Assembly (NCBI GenBank): GCA_016934435.1
Contig: JAFGSU010000447.1
Span: 1 to 7,389, forward strand
DNA from: Candidatus Zhuqueibacterota bacterium
GTDB taxonomy: Bacteria > Zhuqueibacterota > Zhuqueibacteria > Residuimicrobiales > Residuimicrobiaceae
Direction: 5' to 3'
DNA: 7,389 nucleotides
Numbering within the stretch: the stretch's first letter is position 1; the number at the start of each line of letters is the position of its first letter. The notes under the pieces are model-generated. The model worked only from the letters and a program-made list of their open reading frames with translations. It ran no database searches and was not told the DNA's origin. Shown here piece after piece: positions 5,812 to 7,389 of the stretch. A program made the translations under genes and the position numbers.

Positions 5812-7389
5812 TCACCGCAACAGAGTCATCTTGTGGAGCTGTTTAAATTCTTCCGTATGAAAATATAAAAGATAGACGCCCGATCCGATTTTAAGGCCGG
5901 TATCGTTTTTTCCGTCCCAGCTTACCTGATGCCATCCGGCGTCCCTTTGCTCGTCCACCAGCCGGCGCACTCTTTGACCTTTGACATTGAAAATATCAAT
6001 CAGCACATGGCATTTTTTCGGCAGCCCGAAGCTGATGACTGTTTCCGGATTGAAGGGATTGGGATAATTGGGCGATAACACGAATTCCTTCGGTAGCGCT
6101 TCGGCCTCACCGGCCACCGCGGTGGTAAAATTTTCCATGGCCAGGCGGCCGATCGGACCATCCGGATCATACGTTTTTGCAGAATTCCAATCACTGGCTG
6201 CGCCCGTATAGTCGCCCACACGGTATCGAATGGCGCCGCGTAAAACATAGGCTTTTGCCAGGAGAAAATCATTGGCGGAAGTGCCGATCAATGTTTCCTG
6301 CACGAATGTTGCCGCTTTTTCCAGCGAATCCTCCATAAAGGCCTGCCAGGCAAGGTTATAATAGGCCTTTTTTGCCATGAGGTTGGAGCCATGGCTGATA
6401 GTAAAACCATAAAAAGATTTGGCATCTTCCGACTGATCTTGATCGGATCTGAGCGCCCCCATATTCAGGCCCACACCGTCGTAGGCGTAAGAGGCGCCCG
6501 TGCTGCGGTCAAACGCCTTTTTCAATTCAATGTCGGCATCATTCAGGTCGCCCACGAGATAATAAAGAAGGCCAAGATTATTCTGCGTTGCGATCGAACT
6601 GCTGCTGCTCGCCAGGGTTTGTTGATACATGTCATACGCCTGATGGGCTATTAAGGTTCTTTCATCATTATTTTCTCGGAACAGACCGGCGCTGAAAGAC
6701 TTTCTGCACTTTTTATCAGTACCGCCGCTCGAATAGGTGAGTTCACAGGTGGACCTATAAACGGCTGTGCTGTCGACCCGGATCGTCAGCCGCAGCGAGT
6801 CGGTCGCTCCCCGCTGGATCGATTTGGGCAAACCGGTTGCGATAGTAAAGGCAGGATTGCTAAAGGCGCCGCTCTTGATGGTGATATCGGATGGCGTCGC
6901 ATTGGTTACGGCAACGGATTTGACATAGGTGTTTGTGCTGAATCCAAATTCAAATTTGTCGGTAATTAAAAGGGTGTTCATCTGACCGCTGTTTTGCGCA
7001 TTCTGCTGGAACTTGGGCCAGGGGGAATCGGCCAAACCGCTGCCGGCGATGCTGATGGCATAGAGTTTCCCGTCGGATGAGCCTATGTAGAGTGTGCCAT
7101 TGCCGGAAAGCGCCGGCGAAGAGTAGATATAGTTGCCTGCCGGGTATTCCCAGAGTCGTTCACCCTGTGAATTGACTGCATAGAGATTACCATCATAGCC
7201 GCCGAAATAGAGGCTGCCGTCGGCGTCGATGGCCGGAGTTGAATAAACAGTGCAGTTTGTATAAAAAGACCATTTAAATTTTCCGGCCGCAGTATAAGCA
7301 CGGAGATAATCAGAGCGGCCGACGTAGATGGTGGTATCGGGTCCGATAATGGGCGCGCTGGAACAGGAGCTTGAATAGCGCCACTTCAT
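5812..7389 (-). CDS. Large secreted protein: PQQ-type propeller, Ig-like, TPR-like and C-terminal sorting domain (5' end outside window)
   Basis: The frame is open to the right edge; the ATG at 7389 reads MKWRYSSS, which looks like the inside of a propeller blade (GxxKWRY), so the true start lies outside. In the 525 visible residues, about 1-115 are PQQ-like blades (TIYVGRSDYLRAY, SLYFGGYDGNLYAV, TLYIGSSDGKLYAI), closed by SPWPKFQQNAQNSG. Residues 140-235 form a beta-rich segment resembling an Ig-like/HYDIN-type fold. Residues 245-430 are helical with TPR-like units (NNLGLLYYLVGDLNDADIEL, 270-289; AYVLRGAIRYRVGDYTGAAS, 380-399). Residues 436-525 match a type-IX-like sorting/FlgD-like domain (NYPNPFNPETVISF, IDIFNVKGQRV, WDGKNDTG, SGVYLL). 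The protein is therefore likely exported and cell-surface or released. No enzyme motif is visible; a surface binding role is inferred. Confidence 0.88.
   Translation of the reverse strand: MKWRYSSSCSSAPIIGPDTTIYVGRSDYLRAYTAAGKFKWSFYTNCTVYSTPAIDADGSLYFGGYDGNLYAVNSQGERLWEYPAGNYIYSSPALSGNGTLYIGSSDGKLYAISIAGSGLADSPWPKFQQNAQNSGQMNTLLITDKFEFGFSTNTYVKSVAVTNATPSDITIKSGAFSNPAFTIATGLPKSIQRGATDSLRLTIRVDSTAVYRSTCELTYSSGGTDKKCRKSFSAGLFRENNDERTLIAHQAYDMYQQTLASSSSSIATQNNLGLLYYLVGDLNDADIELKKAFDRSTGASYAYDGVGLNMGALRSDQDQSEDAKSFYGFTISHGSNLMAKKAYYNLAWQAFMEDSLEKAATFVQETLIGTSANDFLLAKAYVLRGAIRYRVGDYTGAASDWNSAKTYDPDGPIGRLAMENFTTAVAGEAEALPKEFVLSPNYPNPFNPETVISFGLPKKCHVLIDIFNVKGQRVRRLVDEQRDAGWHQVSWDGKNDTGLKIGSGVYLLYFHTEEFKQLHKMTLLR

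Noticed and set aside
1..7389. A CRISPR array, phage defence system or mobile element in the window.
   Set aside because: There are no regularly spaced repeats, no Cas, nuclease, transposase or integrase motifs, and the ankyrin and propeller proteins are explained as exported proteins.

Overview
The window looks like chromosomal DNA of an anaerobic, Gram-negative-type bacterium from the wider Bacteroidota/Calditrichota/KSB1 sphere. Two features point that way. The leftward protein at 5812-7389 ends in an NYPNPFNP-type secretion/sorting domain. The leftward protein at 1-1115 carries a PD40-propeller lead-in (GPYFGETPPG...FAPG) that is common in those phyla. Phylum placement is inference. There are no rRNA, tRNA, transposase, integrase or CRISPR signatures.

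Layout, left to right. (1) 1-1115, minus: a secreted ankyrin-repeat protein fused to the start of a PD40-type propeller; it is cut by the left edge. (2) 1116-1653: a 538-base divergent intergenic region, AT-rich in the middle, with several short perfect inverted repeats. (3) 1654-2745, plus: an aldo/keto reductase-fold oxidoreductase with a C-terminal pair of iron-sulfur cysteine motifs (COG1453 type). (4) 2746-2916: a spacer with a hairpin, a REP-like extragenic palindrome and a strong ribosome binding site that serves a tiny out-of-frame leader ORF. (5) 2917-4245, plus: a HemN-like radical SAM protein. (6) 4246-4552: a convergent gap without a convincing gene. (7) 4553-5530, minus: a radical SAM protein of the COG2108 (PFL-activase-related) type, whose reading frame and conserved-looking cysteines continue to 5608 without a canonical start codon. 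(8) 5609-5811: a spacer with a second extragenic palindrome. (9) 5812-7389, minus: the C-terminal 525 residues of a large secreted protein with a PQQ-type propeller, an Ig-like segment, TPR-like helices and a sorting domain; it is cut by the right edge.

The core is three neighbouring iron-sulfur enzymes: one AKR-ferredoxin fusion and two radical SAM proteins. They are flanked by two exported propeller proteins. The first two enzymes point the same way and could be co-expressed; the third converges on them. The sequence gives no substrate, so a shared pathway is only a hypothesis. The most checkable oddities are the missing start of the COG2108-like gene, the leader ORF ahead of the HemN-like gene, and the ankyrin-PD40 fusion.
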